A stretch of 64,000 bases of DNA, from contig NZ_ATVJ01000001.1 in the NCBI RefSeq assembly GCF_000420665.1, positions 558,001 to 622,000 on the forward strand, in the 5' to 3' direction. This document shows positions 8,849 to 18,696 of the stretch, piece by piece; the first letter of the stretch is position 1; every line of letters starts with the position of its first letter. The notes under the pieces are model-generated. The model saw only the letters and a list, made by a program, of their open reading frames with translations. It did not search any database and was not told the origin of the DNA. The position numbers and the translations under genes are program-made. The stretch comes from Ponticaulis koreensis DSM 19734 (lineage in GTDB: Bacteria > Pseudomonadota > Alphaproteobacteria > Caulobacterales > Hyphomonadaceae).

Positions 8849-11641
8849 ATGACCGACAACTCTGCTCCTATTACCGAAGACAGCCATCTCTATCTGATCG
8901 ATGCGTCCGGTTACATCTTCCGGGCCTTCCACGCTCTGCCGCCCCTAACCCGCCCGTCAGACGGCCTGCCGGTTGGTGCTATCCAAGGCTTTTGCAATAT
9001 GCTGTGGAAGCTTCTGGAAGACCTGAAAGGTGATGAGCGACCAACCCATTTTGCATGCGTTTTTGATAAGGGCAGCTACACATTCCGGAACGACATGTAC
9101 CCGGACTACAAAGCCCAACGCCCGCCCGCACCAGAAGATCTCGTGCCGCAGTTCCCGTTGATGCGCGATGCCGCTCGCGCCTTCGGCACACCAGCAATCG
9201 AGATGGAAGGTTATGAAGCGGACGATCTGATCGCGACTTACGCCAAACAGGCTGAAGCGGCTGGCGCGCGCGTAACAATCGTCTCGTCAGACAAAGACTT
9301 GATGCAGCTCGTCTCCGACAAGGTCTCTCTCCTCGACACGATGAAAAACAAGCGCATCAGTTTTGAAGAAGTGATGGATAAGTTCGGCGTCACGCCGGAC
9401 AAGGTGATCGACGTGCAGTCGCTCGCTGGTGATAGCGTCGATAATGTTCCAGGTGCCCCCGGCATTGGCGTCAAAACAGCCGCGCAGCTCATCAACGAGT
9501 ATGGGGACGTGCTGACCCTGCTCGAGCGCGCCGAGGAAATCAAACAACCAAAACGCCGTCAGACGCTGATCGACCATGCCGAGAAAATCAAAATCTCCAG
9601 AGATCTCGTCACGCTGAAAACAGATGTGCCGGTCGAAACTCCGGTTGAAGCGCTAAAGGTCAACGATCCCGACCCGAAAACGCTCATCGACTTTCTCGAG
9701 ACGATGGAATTTCGCACCATCACACGCCGCGTAAAGGAGCAATTCGAAGCCGACGGCGAGATCGAGCCGGCGGCTGAACGCGAAGGTATCGATACCTCAA
9801 ACTATGACACGGTCATCACTGAAGAGGCGCTTCAGGGCTGGATAGAGAAAGCCTTCAAAGCAGGCGTTATCGCAGTCGACACAGAAACAGATGCATTGAA
9901 CGCCGTCTCCGCCAATCTCGTCGGTATTTCACTCGCAACCGGCCCGAATGAGGCCTGCTACATCCCTGTTGCCCATGTGAATGTGCCTGAAGGTCAGCTT
10001 GATTTTGGCGATACGGAGCGTCCGGAACAGCTCAATCTTGAGCGCGCGATTGAGCTGTTGAAGCCATTGCTTGAGGCGCCTGAAATCCTCAAAGTCGGTC
10101 AGAACTTCAAATATGATCTGGCAGTCCTGAGCCGCTACGGCGTCACCGTTGCCCCGTATGACGATACAATGCTCCAGTCATTCGTACTGCATGCCGGCAT
10201 GCACGGGCACGGCATGGACGAACTTTCAGAGCGTTTCCTCGGCCATACGCCGATCACCTTCAAAGATGTTTGCGGCACAGGCAAAAAGCAGATCAGCTTC
10301 GATCAGGTGCCGCTGGATAAAGCGACGCCTTATGCAGCTGAGGACGCGGACGTTACACTGCGTCTCTGGCAGATATTCCGACCACTGATCACTCAGCGTC
10401 AGGTCACGCGCGTTTATCAGCGCATTGAGCGCCCGCTCCCTGCCGTCATCTCCCGCATGGAGCTTGAAGGCGTCAAAGTCGACCGGGATGCGCTTTCGCG
10501 CATGTCGTCTGATTTTTCCCAGCGCATGGCTGGCCTTGAAGCTGAAGCGCATGAGACTGCAGGCCGTGAGTTCAATCTCGGCTCTCCGAAGCAGCTTGGT
10601 GAAATCCTGTTTGACGAAATGGGCCTGCCGGGCGGCAAGAAAACAAAGTCTGGCGGCTGGTCTACTGATGCAGATAAGCTGGAAGAACTGGCTGCTGCCG
10701 GCCACGAACTGCCGACAACCCTGCTAAAATGGCGCACGCTCTCTAAGCTCAAGAGCACCTATGCCGACGCCCTGCAGCAGGCGATCAACCCGAAGACTGG
10801 CCGCGTTCATACGTCATTCTCTCTTGCGGTTGCGCAAACCGGGCGCCTGTCTTCTACAGACCCGAACCTTCAGAACATCCCAATCCGAACTGAAGAAGGC
10901 CGTAAAATTCGTGAAGCCTTCATTCCTGAAGAGGGCAATGTTCTCGTCGCCGCTGACTACTCGCAGATCGAACTGCGCCTGCTTGCGCATATCGCCGATA
11001 TCGACGCGCTGAAAACAGCCTTCCGCGATGGCCTCGATATTCACGCCATGACTGCAAGCGAGATGTTCGATGTGCCGATTGAGGGCATGGATCCGATGGT
11101 TCGCCGTCAGGCGAAGGCAATCAATTTCGGCATCATTTACGGCATTTCCGCATACGGATTATCTAACCAGTTAGGCATCCCGCAGGGTGAGGCACGCGAC
11201 TATATCAAAGCCTATTTCGAGAAGTTTCCCGGTATCCGCAAATACATGGATGCGACGAAGGAATTCGCAAAAGACAATAACTTCGTCCAGACGGTTTACG
11301 GTCGCAAATGCTGGGTGCAGGGCATCAATGCCAAAAACCCAGCGCAGCGTGGCTTTGCCGAGCGTCAGGCGATCAATGCGCCAATTCAGGGTTCAGCCGC
11401 TGACATTATCAAGCGCGCTATGATCGCTATGCCATCCGCTCTCGAAAAAGCAGGCCTCAAAGGCCGGATGCTGCTGCAGGTGCATGACGAACTTCTATTT
11501 GAATGTCCGAAAGCGGAGGCTGAGGAGCTGATTCAGACAGCCGTGAAAGTGATGGAGAACGCGACATTCCCATCACTTCAATTGTCTGTCCCGCTTGAGG
11601 TCGAAGCACGGGCTGCTGGCAACTGGGCTGCAGCACACTAA
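8849..11641 (+). CDS. polA: DNA polymerase I
   Basis: Repair and Okazaki-fragment polymerase, 930 residues from MTDNSAPITE; the ATG is preceded by AAGGA and the open frame upstream is not conserved-looking. Residues 1-290 are the 5'-3' exonuclease (LIDASGYIFRAFHALP, EADDLIATYA, VSSDKDLMQLV). Residues about 330-530 are the 3'-5' exonuclease with all three motifs (VDTETDAL, NFKYDLAVL, YAAEDAD), so proofreading should be active. The polymerase domain has motif A DYSQIELRLLAHI, motif B RRQAKAINFGIIYG and motif C QVHDELLFE. It is monocistronic in appearance. Confidence 0.98.
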   Translation: MTDNSAPITEDSHLYLIDASGYIFRAFHALPPLTRPSDGLPVGAIQGFCNMLWKLLEDLKGDERPTHFACVFDKGSYTFRNDMYPDYKAQRPPAPEDLVPQFPLMRDAARAFGTPAIEMEGYEADDLIATYAKQAEAAGARVTIVSSDKDLMQLVSDKVSLLDTMKNKRISFEEVMDKFGVTPDKVIDVQSLAGDSVDNVPGAPGIGVKTAAQLINEYGDVLTLLERAEEIKQPKRRQTLIDHAEKIKISRDLVTLKTDVPVETPVEALKVNDPDPKTLIDFLETMEFRTITRRVKEQFEADGEIEPAAEREGIDTSNYDTVITEEALQGWIEKAFKAGVIAVDTETDALNAVSANLVGISLATGPNEACYIPVAHVNVPEGQLDFGDTERPEQLNLERAIELLKPLLEAPEILKVGQNFKYDLAVLSRYGVTVAPYDDTMLQSFVLHAGMHGHGMDELSERFLGHTPITFKDVCGTGKKQISFDQVPLDKATPYAAEDADVTLRLWQIFRPLITQRQVTRVYQRIERPLPAVISRMELEGVKVDRDALSRMSSDFSQRMAGLEAEAHETAGREFNLGSPKQLGEILFDEMGLPGGKKTKSGGWSTDADKLEELAAAGHELPTTLLKWRTLSKLKSTYADALQQAINPKTGRVHTSFSLAVAQTGRLSSTDPNLQNIPIRTEEGRKIREAFIPEEGNVLVAADYSQIELRLLAHIADIDALKTAFRDGLDIHAMTASEMFDVPIEGMDPMVRRQAKAINFGIIYGISAYGLSNQLGIPQGEARDYIKAYFEKFPGIRKYMDATKEFAKDNNFVQTVYGRKCWVQGINAKNPAQRGFAERQAINAPIQGSAADIIKRAMIAMPSALEKAGLKGRMLLQVHDELLFECPKAEAEELIQTAVKVMENATFPSLQLSVPLEVEARAAGNWAAAH

Positions 11642-11731
11642 ATTTTTTTTGGAACCAATGAGTGCGCGGTGCGTTCCCGCCCCACGGGCTGCATCACAAG
11701 GTGTCTCAGCCGAGTACCGCGTGGTTGTTTT

Positions 11732-13162
11732 ATGGATCAGAAATTTCGCTTCCCCGGAGCAGACGGCCTGTTCAGTTTCCTGACAGCCGGTGCACACAAT
11801 GCCTGGCTGGCAGCTATTATCCGGTCTTCAAATGACGCGATTATCTCCAAAAAACTGGACGGTTCCATAACCAGCTGGAATCCTGCGGCGGAGCGCATGC
11901 TTGGCTATACCGAAGATGAAATGCTGGATGAGTCTATTCGGAAAATTATCCCTGAGCATCTTCAAAAAGAGGAAGACGAAATCGTCGCCTCTATCAGCGC
12001 AGGCAATCCCGTCGAGCATTTCGAGACAGAGCGCATCCACAAGAACGGAAAATCCGTCGCGATCTCGGTCTATGTGTCACCAATTCTGGATGAACATGGA
12101 AAGGTAGTCGGCGCATCCACCATTGCCCGCGACCTTTCAAAAGAGATTGAAAACCGACGCCGTATCGAAGAAAGCGAATTTCGCTTCCGGATGCTGGCAG
12201 ACAATATCTCTCAATTCTGCTGGGTTGCCGACAATACCGGCCATATTTTCTGGTATAATAAACGCTGGTTTGACTATACCGGCACGACGCTGGAAGACAT
12301 GGAAGGCTGGGGCTGGAAATCGGTTCACCACCCAGATCATGTCGACCGCGTAGTCGAAAAAATTCAGCATAGTTGGGATACCGGAGAAGACTGGGAAGAT
12401 ACGTTTCCACTTCGCAGTAAGGACGGCGAATACCGCTGGTTCCTGTCACGCGCCAAGCCGATCTACGACACCGACGGCAATATAGTCCGTTGGTTTGGCA
12501 CCAACACCGACATCACAGACGAGCGCGAACGTCAGGAGCAAATTCGCTTCCTGATGCGTGAGGTCAATCACCGTTCTAAGAACATGCTCGCACTCATTCA
12601 GGGCATTGCCCGCCAGACCGGCAAGAAAGAACATCCCGAATTCATCCGCAAATTCGAGCAGCGACTGCAAGCCCTCGCAGCCAGTCAGGACCTTCTGACC
12701 AATATGGGCTGGCGGGGCATGACCATCGATGACCTGCTCAATTCGCAGCTCGGCCATCTGGCTGATCTAAAAGACATCCAGATTTTTGCTGAGGGCGAGG
12801 AGATCCGTATCAATTCGCATTGCGCCCAGAACCTCGGCATGGCGCTACACGAGTTGTCGACAAACGCCTCCAAATACGGCGCTCTGTCTACAGATGAAGG
12901 CAAGGTGTATGTGAACTGGTCGCTGGAACATCGCGACGGCGAAGACGCGCCTCGGCTTCGCATCAGCTGGCGTGAAGAGGGCGGCCCGCTCGTGACCGAG
13001 CCTGGCCATAAAGGCTTTGGCTCAACAGTGATAAACCAGATGTGCCGGAGCGCCTTTTCGGGAGAGGTGACGCTCGATTATCGACCAGAGGGCCTCTACT
13101 GGGAGCTGGTCGGATCACCTGCTCGCGGGCTCGACCTCACCTATGATGAGGATCAAGACTAG
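11732..13162 (+). CDS. PAS-PAS HWE-family sensor histidine kinase
   Basis: Soluble sensor kinase of 476 residues from MDQKFRFPGA. Two PAS domains (about 25-135 and 148-265) precede an HWE/HisKA_2 dimerisation domain. Its phospho-acceptor is H280 in REVNHRSKNML, and an ATPase domain follows with LHELSTNASKYGAL and the WREEGGP segment that gives the family its name. No membrane segment is present, so it senses a cytoplasmic or diffusible cue, perhaps light or redox as in LOV/PAS relatives; I see no NCRFLQ-type flavin cysteine motif. Alphaproteobacterial HWE kinases often feed the PhyR general stress pathway. No response regulator is next to it. Confidence 0.92.
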   Translation: MDQKFRFPGADGLFSFLTAGAHNAWLAAIIRSSNDAIISKKLDGSITSWNPAAERMLGYTEDEMLDESIRKIIPEHLQKEEDEIVASISAGNPVEHFETERIHKNGKSVAISVYVSPILDEHGKVVGASTIARDLSKEIENRRRIEESEFRFRMLADNISQFCWVADNTGHIFWYNKRWFDYTGTTLEDMEGWGWKSVHHPDHVDRVVEKIQHSWDTGEDWEDTFPLRSKDGEYRWFLSRAKPIYDTDGNIVRWFGTNTDITDERERQEQIRFLMREVNHRSKNMLALIQGIARQTGKKEHPEFIRKFEQRLQALAASQDLLTNMGWRGMTIDDLLNSQLGHLADLKDIQIFAEGEEIRINSHCAQNLGMALHELSTNASKYGALSTDEGKVYVNWSLEHRDGEDAPRLRISWREEGGPLVTEPGHKGFGSTVINQMCRSAFSGEVTLDYRPEGLYWELVGSPARGLDLTYDEDQD

Positions 13163-13632
13163 AGCACGATGTACATGCCGAGGCGTTTGTAAAACTGCAA
13201 AGCGCCGTTCGGATTATCCTTTCGCGCACGCAGATCAACTTTCGGAATTTTGCGTCGTTCGAATTCGTGGAAAATGCGCGCCATCAGGCACCGGCCAATC
13301 CCCAGCCTGCGGTGCTCGGGATGAACGGCCAGATCCTTTACAAAGCCGGTCACCCAGCATTGGGCGAAGGCAACGACTTCACCCGTTTCAGTCATTTCGA
13401 TCACAAAACAAAGCTCAGGGTCATACTCATCATCTTCGATCAGCATGTCCCACCATTCTTCGAAGGCAAGAACTTCGCCGCCACCATCGCGGAAGGACAC
13501 ATTAAGAAGCTCTCGGCCCGCCCTCGCATGACGGGACGGATTGAAGGGCGCAAACTGCATCCCTTCAGGCAGAGGCAATATAGTATTCGCACGTTCGTTA
13601 ATCAGTATACGGAAGTGCACCGCATCGTTCAT
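13159..13632 (-). CDS. GNAT family N-acetyltransferase
   Basis: 157-residue acetyl-CoA-dependent acetyltransferase. The pyrophosphate-binding motif A is VKDLAVHPEHRRLGIGRCLM (about residues 100-119), and the C-terminal NGALQFYKRLGM is the usual motif B end. The acceptor substrate cannot be told. The start codon overlaps the stop of the upstream SDR gene (ATGA, four bases), so the two are translationally coupled. The 3' end overlaps the histidine kinase stop by four bases on the other strand. Confidence 0.88.
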   Translation of the reverse strand: MNDAVHFRILINERANTILPLPEGMQFAPFNPSRHARAGRELLNVSFRDGGGEVLAFEEWWDMLIEDDEYDPELCFVIEMTETGEVVAFAQCWVTGFVKDLAVHPEHRRLGIGRCLMARIFHEFERRKIPKVDLRARKDNPNGALQFYKRLGMYIVL

Positions 13633-14432
13633 GCACCAGCCTCCCTTTTACTGTCTGCCGACTGCGCCTTCATCAGGCTTCGGGCAATGCCGCCAGGAAG
13701 CACCTGCCCGAGTACCGCCAGGCACTTGTTTACGAAGCCGGTCACAATCACAGGACGGTTTTTCTCAACCGCGCGCGCACCGAGCTCAACGACGCGGTCC
13801 GCTGTCTGCCACATTAAGCCGGGTGTTTTAGACACCCGCGCTCGCTGACCATTTACGTCATGAAACTCGCTGAATGTCAGACCTGGGCACAATGCCGTCA
13901 CATGAACACCGGTCCCCTCGGTTTCAGCGTTCAGAGACTCTGAGAACCGCATCAAACCGGACTTCACCGGCCCATACAACGTGTGCCCCACGCCGCCCGG
14001 CAGAAAGCTCACCAATGACGCGACATTGATAATCCGGCCATATCCGCGCTCGATCATGCCAGGCAGTAAGCGATGGCATAACTCCAATGGCGCGGTGAAC
14101 ATAAGCTGGATAAAATCGCGCTGATCTTCCCAGTGGGTTTCGGCGAATACACCCGGCAAGCCGAAGCCGGCGTTATTGATGAGAACATCAACATGTCGTC
14201 CCGCGCTTGACAGGTCTTCGAGAATTCGCTGGGGCGCATCCGGAGCAGACAGATCGCTCACAACGATCAAAGTCTCGATATCAAACCGGGATTTCAAATC
14301 CGCGGAAATCTCAGCGAGACGGTCACTCCGACGCGCAACAAGAGCCACGTCAAAGCCTTGTGCTGCATAGTGTTCCGCAAATGCATGGCCAATGCCCGCC
14401 GAAGCACCTGTAATCAATACAAGTTTACGCAA
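13629..14432 (-). CDS. SDR family short-chain dehydrogenase
   Basis: NAD(P)-dependent oxidoreductase of the classical short-chain family, 267 residues from the chosen TTG start, which sits right after a G-rich ribosome site (GACGAGGGGC). An ATG at 14474 would add a non-conserved leader. Cofactor motif TGASAGIG near residue 9, NNAGFG near 90, catalytic Ser in NVASLV and YGPVK for the Tyr/Lys pair. The C-terminal part (RSLMKAQ and upstream hydrophobic stretch) resembles the fatty-acid or lipid-type SDRs. It is coupled to the GNAT gene downstream, and its substrate is unknown. Confidence 0.88.
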   Translation of the reverse strand: MRKLVLITGASAGIGHAFAEHYAAQGFDVALVARRSDRLAEISADLKSRFDIETLIVVSDLSAPDAPQRILEDLSSAGRHVDVLINNAGFGLPGVFAETHWEDQRDFIQLMFTAPLELCHRLLPGMIERGYGRIINVASLVSFLPGGVGHTLYGPVKSGLMRFSESLNAETEGTGVHVTALCPGLTFSEFHDVNGQRARVSKTPGLMWQTADRVVELGARAVEKNRPVIVTGFVNKCLAVLGQVLPGGIARSLMKAQSADSKREAGA

Positions 14433-14514
14433 GCCCCTCGTCCCCCCTGCCAGCGCGTTCGCATGTGCGCACAAAACACTTGTCGAACGCGATTTGCAAT
14501 GCCAACTGAAGGGT

Positions 14515-14961
14515 ATGTCTGGTGATCTGTATCACAATCGCGTTCTTGAGCTTGCAGCCGATGTTCCAAATATCGGTGAACTTCATGCGCCTGATGGTAA
14601 GGCTCATAAGATTAGCCGGGTGTGCGGCTCGGAAATCTGGATCGAGCTTGATCTCTCTGAAGACGGCGAAACGATCACGGGCATTGCGGTTAAATCGAAG
14701 GCCTGCGCCCTTGGCGCGGCCACACTCAGCGTACTCTCCGAACATGCTGTTGGCGCATCTGTGGAAGAAGTCTACGAAGCGCGCGAAAAAATGCGCGCCA
14801 TGCTGAAAGAAGGTGGGCCACCGCCTGAAGGGCGCTTCTGGGAACTCCGCCATCTGGAAGGCGTGCGCGATTACCCGCAGCGTCATATGTCGACCCTTCT
14901 GGCCCTTGATGCAGCAGTTGCGGCTATCGAAGACGCGCTGTCGAGCCGAGAAGCTGCCTGA
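14515..14961 (+). CDS. NifU/IscU-like iron-sulfur scaffold family protein
   Basis: 148 residues from the ATG at 14515. The N-terminal region MSGDLYHNRVLELAADVP and the KSKACALGAATLSVLSEHAVG segment match the NifU N-terminal / IscU-like fold. Only some of the usual scaffold cysteines are retained (one in RVCGSEIW, one in KACALG), as in the alphaproteobacterial subgroup whose gene sits next to yidD. A role in Fe-S cluster assembly is therefore inferred from fold and not from a full ligand set. It is followed 18 bases later by yidD and then thrS, an order common in this class. Confidence 0.82.
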   Translation: MSGDLYHNRVLELAADVPNIGELHAPDGKAHKISRVCGSEIWIELDLSEDGETITGIAVKSKACALGAATLSVLSEHAVGASVEEVYEAREKMRAMLKEGGPPPEGRFWELRHLEGVRDYPQRHMSTLLALDAAVAAIEDALSSREAA

Positions 14962-14979
14962 TACAGTATAACTATCGCG

Positions 14980-15309
14980 ATGACAGTCGCGCGCCTTTCT
15001 GCTAAACGCTCTCTAATGGCTCACAAATACGCCCATATCGCCCCGGCGCCGCGCGCGCTTCTGGTCGGCTATAAAGCAACGCTCTCTGCAGCTTTGTTTG
15101 CCTTCGGCGTGCGTTGTCGCCATGAGCCAACCTGCTCGGAATACGCTGCAGAGGCCTGGACAAAACACGGCTTCCTTCAGGGCGCACGCCTTGGTGCGGG
15201 CCGCCTTCTGCGCTGCCGCCCAGGCGGCACAAGCGGCTATGATCCTGTACCGGACGAATTGCCCGCTTTCGGCACGACACCAACAACCACCACAACCACG
15301 CGAACTTAA
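14980..15309 (+). CDS. yidD: Membrane protein insertion efficiency factor YidD
   Basis: 109-residue small amphipathic protein that assists YidC-dependent insertion of inner-membrane proteins. The hallmark pattern is intact: [13 protein letters not shown] at about residue 44, then [20 protein letters not shown] and [10 protein letters not shown]. The cysteines and the GxDPVP end are those of the family. The start may be this ATG or the one at 15016 (MAHKYAH). The Thr-rich tail after PAFGTT is not conserved in the family. yidD is unlinked here from yidC, rnpA and rpmH. Confidence 0.94.
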   Translation: MTVARLSAKRSLMAHKYAHIAPAPRALLVGYKATLSAALFAFGVRCRHEPTCSEYAAEAWTKHGFLQGARLGAGRLLRCRPGGTSGYDPVPDELPAFGTTPTTTTTTRT

Positions 15310-15447
15310 CGCGCGTCCCGGTGCCATGTCTGCTGCACGCCGGGGCGCGTTAGCCCCTGCTATGTAGCCGAAAAATACCGGTCTAAGGGGGTGGTTTTGC
15401 AGCCAAGTTCAGTTAAACAGCCTTGATACTAATCAGAGAGCAAACTC

Positions 15448-17376
15448 ATGCTTGAAGTTACGCTGCCAGATGGCGCGAAAAAAGAATTCGAAGACGGCGC
15501 ATCCCCAATGGATGTGGCAGAGTCCATTTCCAAATCCCTCGCTAAAAAGGCGCTTGCTGCCAAAGTAAATGGCGAGCTGTGGGATTTGAAGCGCCCTCTG
15601 CCGGGCAATGCGGAAGTGGCAATCGTCACAGATCGCGATCCTGAAGCACTGGAGCTGGTGCGCCACGATGCGGCGCACGTTCTCGCACAAGCTGTTCAGG
15701 AGCTTTATCCCGGCACTCAGGTCACAATCGGCCCGGTAATTGAAGACGGCTTCTATTACGACTTCGCCCGCGACGAACCGTTCTCGACTGACGACTTTGA
15801 AAAGATCGAAGCCAAAATGGCTGAGATTGTCGATCGCGATCTGCCGATTGAACGTGAAGTCTGGCAAAAAGAAGACGCGATCAAGCACTTCAACGAGATA
15901 GGCGAGAAATACAAAGCGCAGATCATCGATGGCATCATTCCACCGGGCGAAGACATCACGCTCTACGGACATGCTGATCAGTGGTCTGACCTTTGCCGTG
16001 GCCCGCACCTTCCTTCAACGGGCAAACTGCCGAAAGCCTTCAAACTGATGAAGCTTGCAGGCGCTTATTGGCGCGGCGACAGCAATAACGAAATGCTTCA
16101 GCGCGTTTACGGCACTGCGTGGACAAATGAGAAAGAGCTGAAAGCCTATCTCACACGCCTTGAAGAAGCTGAAAAACGTGACCACCGCAAGCTGGGCCGC
16201 GAACTCGACCTCTTCCACATGCAGGAAGAAGGTCGCGGCATGGTGTTCTGGCACAAGAAGGGCCTCACGCTCTGGCATGAGGTTGAGAACTATGTCCGCC
16301 GTCGCCTCGACGCAGCAGACTATGAAGAAGTGCGCACACCACAGGTTCTGGATCGTAAGTTCTGGGAACAGTCCGGTCACTGGGACAAATACCGCGAGAA
16401 CATGTTCGTTGCGGAAACCGCCGAAGAAGAGGTTCTGTCTCTGAAGCCGATGAACTGCCCGGGCCACGTGCAGATCTTCAAACAGGGCCAGAAATCCTAT
16501 CGCGACCTGCCGCTTCGTATGGCTGAATTCGGCGCATGTCACCGCTATGAACCATCAGGTGCGCTTCACGGTCTGATGCGCGTTCGCGCCTTCACACAGG
16601 ATGACGCGCACATTTTCTGCCGCGAAGACCAGATTGAAGACGAGACAGCGAAATTCATCACGCTGGCCAAGTCCATTCACTCCGACTTCGGTCTCGAAAC
16701 GCATCACATCAATCTGGCGACACGACCTGAGACACGCGCCGGGTCTGACGAGTTCTGGGACAAGGCCGAAACACAAATGCTAAACGCTGCGCGTAAAGCA
16801 GGTGTTGAACCGGTAATCGCAGAAGGTGACGGAGCGTTCTATGCACCGAAGCTCGACTTCATCGTCAAAGATGCGATCGGCCGCGAATGGACATGCGGCA
16901 CCATCCAGCTGGACTATGTTCTGCCGGATCGTCTGAATGCGGAGTATGTCGGTGAAGACGGCGCCAAGCACAAGCCGGTCATGCTGCACCGTGCGATCCT
17001 TGGCTCTCTCGAACGCTTTATCGGCATTCTGATCGAGAACTGCGCGGGTGCCTTCCCGATGTGGCTCGCGCCGACACATGTGGTTGTTGCGACGATTTCC
17101 GAAGAGTCCAATGACTACGCGGAAGAGGTTGCTGAAGAGTTCCGTAAAGCGGGGCTTCGCGTCGAGACAGACATGCGGAACGAGAAGATCAACTACAAGA
17201 TCCGCGAGCATTCTCACCAGAAAATCCCTTACATCGCCGTGGTCGGCCGCAAGGAAGCAGAAGAGCGCAAAGTGGCCCTTCGTCAGTTTGGTACCAAGAA
17301 CCAGGAAGTTCTGAGCCTTGATGAAGCATTGGTCAGATTGCCTGCTGAAGCGACCCCACCCGACCTACGCGAATAA
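15448..17376 (+). CDS. thrS: Threonine--tRNA ligase
   Basis: Class II aminoacyl-tRNA synthetase charging tRNA-Thr, 642 residues. It has an N-terminal TGS domain (1-62), an editing domain ([11 protein letters not shown] ... with YYDF), a catalytic core with the zinc-ligand motif [13 protein letters not shown] and motif 2 [15 protein letters not shown], and a C-terminal anticodon-binding domain (HVVVATIS onward). The length is standard. The 138 bases upstream show no T-box-like element and no obvious operator. Confidence 0.98.
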   Translation: MLEVTLPDGAKKEFEDGASPMDVAESISKSLAKKALAAKVNGELWDLKRPLPGNAEVAIVTDRDPEALELVRHDAAHVLAQAVQELYPGTQVTIGPVIEDGFYYDFARDEPFSTDDFEKIEAKMAEIVDRDLPIEREVWQKEDAIKHFNEIGEKYKAQIIDGIIPPGEDITLYGHADQWSDLCRGPHLPSTGKLPKAFKLMKLAGAYWRGDSNNEMLQRVYGTAWTNEKELKAYLTRLEEAEKRDHRKLGRELDLFHMQEEGRGMVFWHKKGLTLWHEVENYVRRRLDAADYEEVRTPQVLDRKFWEQSGHWDKYRENMFVAETAEEEVLSLKPMNCPGHVQIFKQGQKSYRDLPLRMAEFGACHRYEPSGALHGLMRVRAFTQDDAHIFCREDQIEDETAKFITLAKSIHSDFGLETHHINLATRPETRAGSDEFWDKAETQMLNAARKAGVEPVIAEGDGAFYAPKLDFIVKDAIGREWTCGTIQLDYVLPDRLNAEYVGEDGAKHKPVMLHRAILGSLERFIGILIENCAGAFPMWLAPTHVVVATISEESNDYAEEVAEEFRKAGLRVETDMRNEKINYKIREHSHQKIPYIAVVGRKEAEERKVALRQFGTKNQEVLSLDEALVRLPAEATPPDLRE

Positions 17377-17454
17377 AATGTATAATAAAACCTGAAATCT
17401 GTTGGTCGCGGTGCGCCGCGGCCATACAGTTTCAGCAGTGTAGGGAGTATAGGC

Positions 17455-18696
17455 ATGCTGGTAGCTGTCTGGTTCTGGCTATTTGCCTGGGTGATGTGGT
17501 GGGTCAACGTGGCGCTCGGAGTGCAAGGTGCCTCTCCGATACTCGCCATTATCGCAATCCTTTCTCTGCCCGTCCTACTCAGAAAACGCCCTGCCTTGTC
17601 TCGCGATGTTATCGCCTTTGGCGTTTTCATTATCTGGTGCGTCGCTTCCACGTTCTGGTCTCCGGGCGCTGCCAGCGGGCTGTTCGTCTTTGATCCTGAA
17701 AATTCCAATTATGCGATCTCTTCGCCGGGGCTTCGCATTGCACTTACAAGCCTGATTTGCGCCTTTGCTTACTGGGCGCTTCATCAGCTCAGTGATAAAC
17801 AATATCAGCATGGCGCACGCGCCGTGCGTATCGGGCTCGGTATTCAGGTCATTCTCACGGCACTTTGGGCGCTAACATTCCAGCTCGTTTTTCAAGTCGC
17901 TGGCGAGATGACAGATATTCCGTCAGCCTTTCAGAACATGATCCGTGTTGTGAACATCTCTGTGCTCATGGTTCCACTCGCCGCCATATCTCTTCCGGTA
18001 AAGAGTGTAGCGATCAAATGGGCGGCCGGTACTGCAATGATGCTGGGCCTCGCCACCCTCACATCTCGCGACGGTTTTGATGCGGGTGCAGCTTTGCTCG
18101 CAATTGCTGCCGTGGCCGCGACGGTTATCGCAACTGCTTTCTTTGGCCGCCAGATTTTCCGTCTTCTGGGCCTTGCAACGGCGGTTGCGGTTATGGCCAT
18201 GCCATTTGCTGTGCAACTGCTTTTAACCGCCGTCTCACACGGCTCAAATATGTCCTCCCAGTCTCGCCTCGATAGCTGGAGCTACGTGCTCGAGAAGATC
18301 AAAGAGCGACCGATCACCGGCTGGGGCGTTGAAGCCTCTAAAACCTGGGATGAAACCATTCGTATCATCGGCGCGAACGGCATGGAAGTGGACTACCGCA
18401 TTGTGCCTGGCCACCCCCACAACGGCGCATTGCAAATTTGGGCGGAAACCGGCCTGATCGGCGCGCTCCTTATTTCTGCTTTCGCACTGCTGCTCGGCGA
18501 CCGCCTCGCGCGCACCTCGTCGCCATCGAAACAGATCATGGCTGCAGGTGCTGCGCTATGGGGCGGCGGGCTTGTCTATTCTGCAATCTCCTACAGCGTC
18601 TGGAATGATGCCTATTGGGCGACCTTCCTCTTCCTCGGCACAGGCATTTACGCGCTGTCTCGCACACTTCCGAAAACGCCGGAGGCTACGGCCTAG
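17455..18696 (+). CDS. O-antigen ligase family protein (WaaL/Wzy_C type)
   Basis: Polytopic inner-membrane protein of 413 residues with about ten hydrophobic segments. The periplasmic loop carries the Wzy_C hallmark GWGVEASKTWDE ... VPGHPHNGALQIWAETGLIGA (near residue 320). It joins or polymerises undecaprenyl-linked glycans on the periplasmic side, for lipopolysaccharide O-antigen or exopolysaccharide. The stop codon overlaps the GTG start of the next glycosyltransferase gene by one base, so the two are co-translated. Confidence 0.88.
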   Translation: MLVAVWFWLFAWVMWWVNVALGVQGASPILAIIAILSLPVLLRKRPALSRDVIAFGVFIIWCVASTFWSPGAASGLFVFDPENSNYAISSPGLRIALTSLICAFAYWALHQLSDKQYQHGARAVRIGLGIQVILTALWALTFQLVFQVAGEMTDIPSAFQNMIRVVNISVLMVPLAAISLPVKSVAIKWAAGTAMMLGLATLTSRDGFDAGAALLAIAAVAATVIATAFFGRQIFRLLGLATAVAVMAMPFAVQLLLTAVSHGSNMSSQSRLDSWSYVLEKIKERPITGWGVEASKTWDETIRIIGANGMEVDYRIVPGHPHNGALQIWAETGLIGALLISAFALLLGDRLARTSSPSKQIMAAGAALWGGGLVYSAISYSVWNDAYWATFLFLGTGIYALSRTLPKTPEATA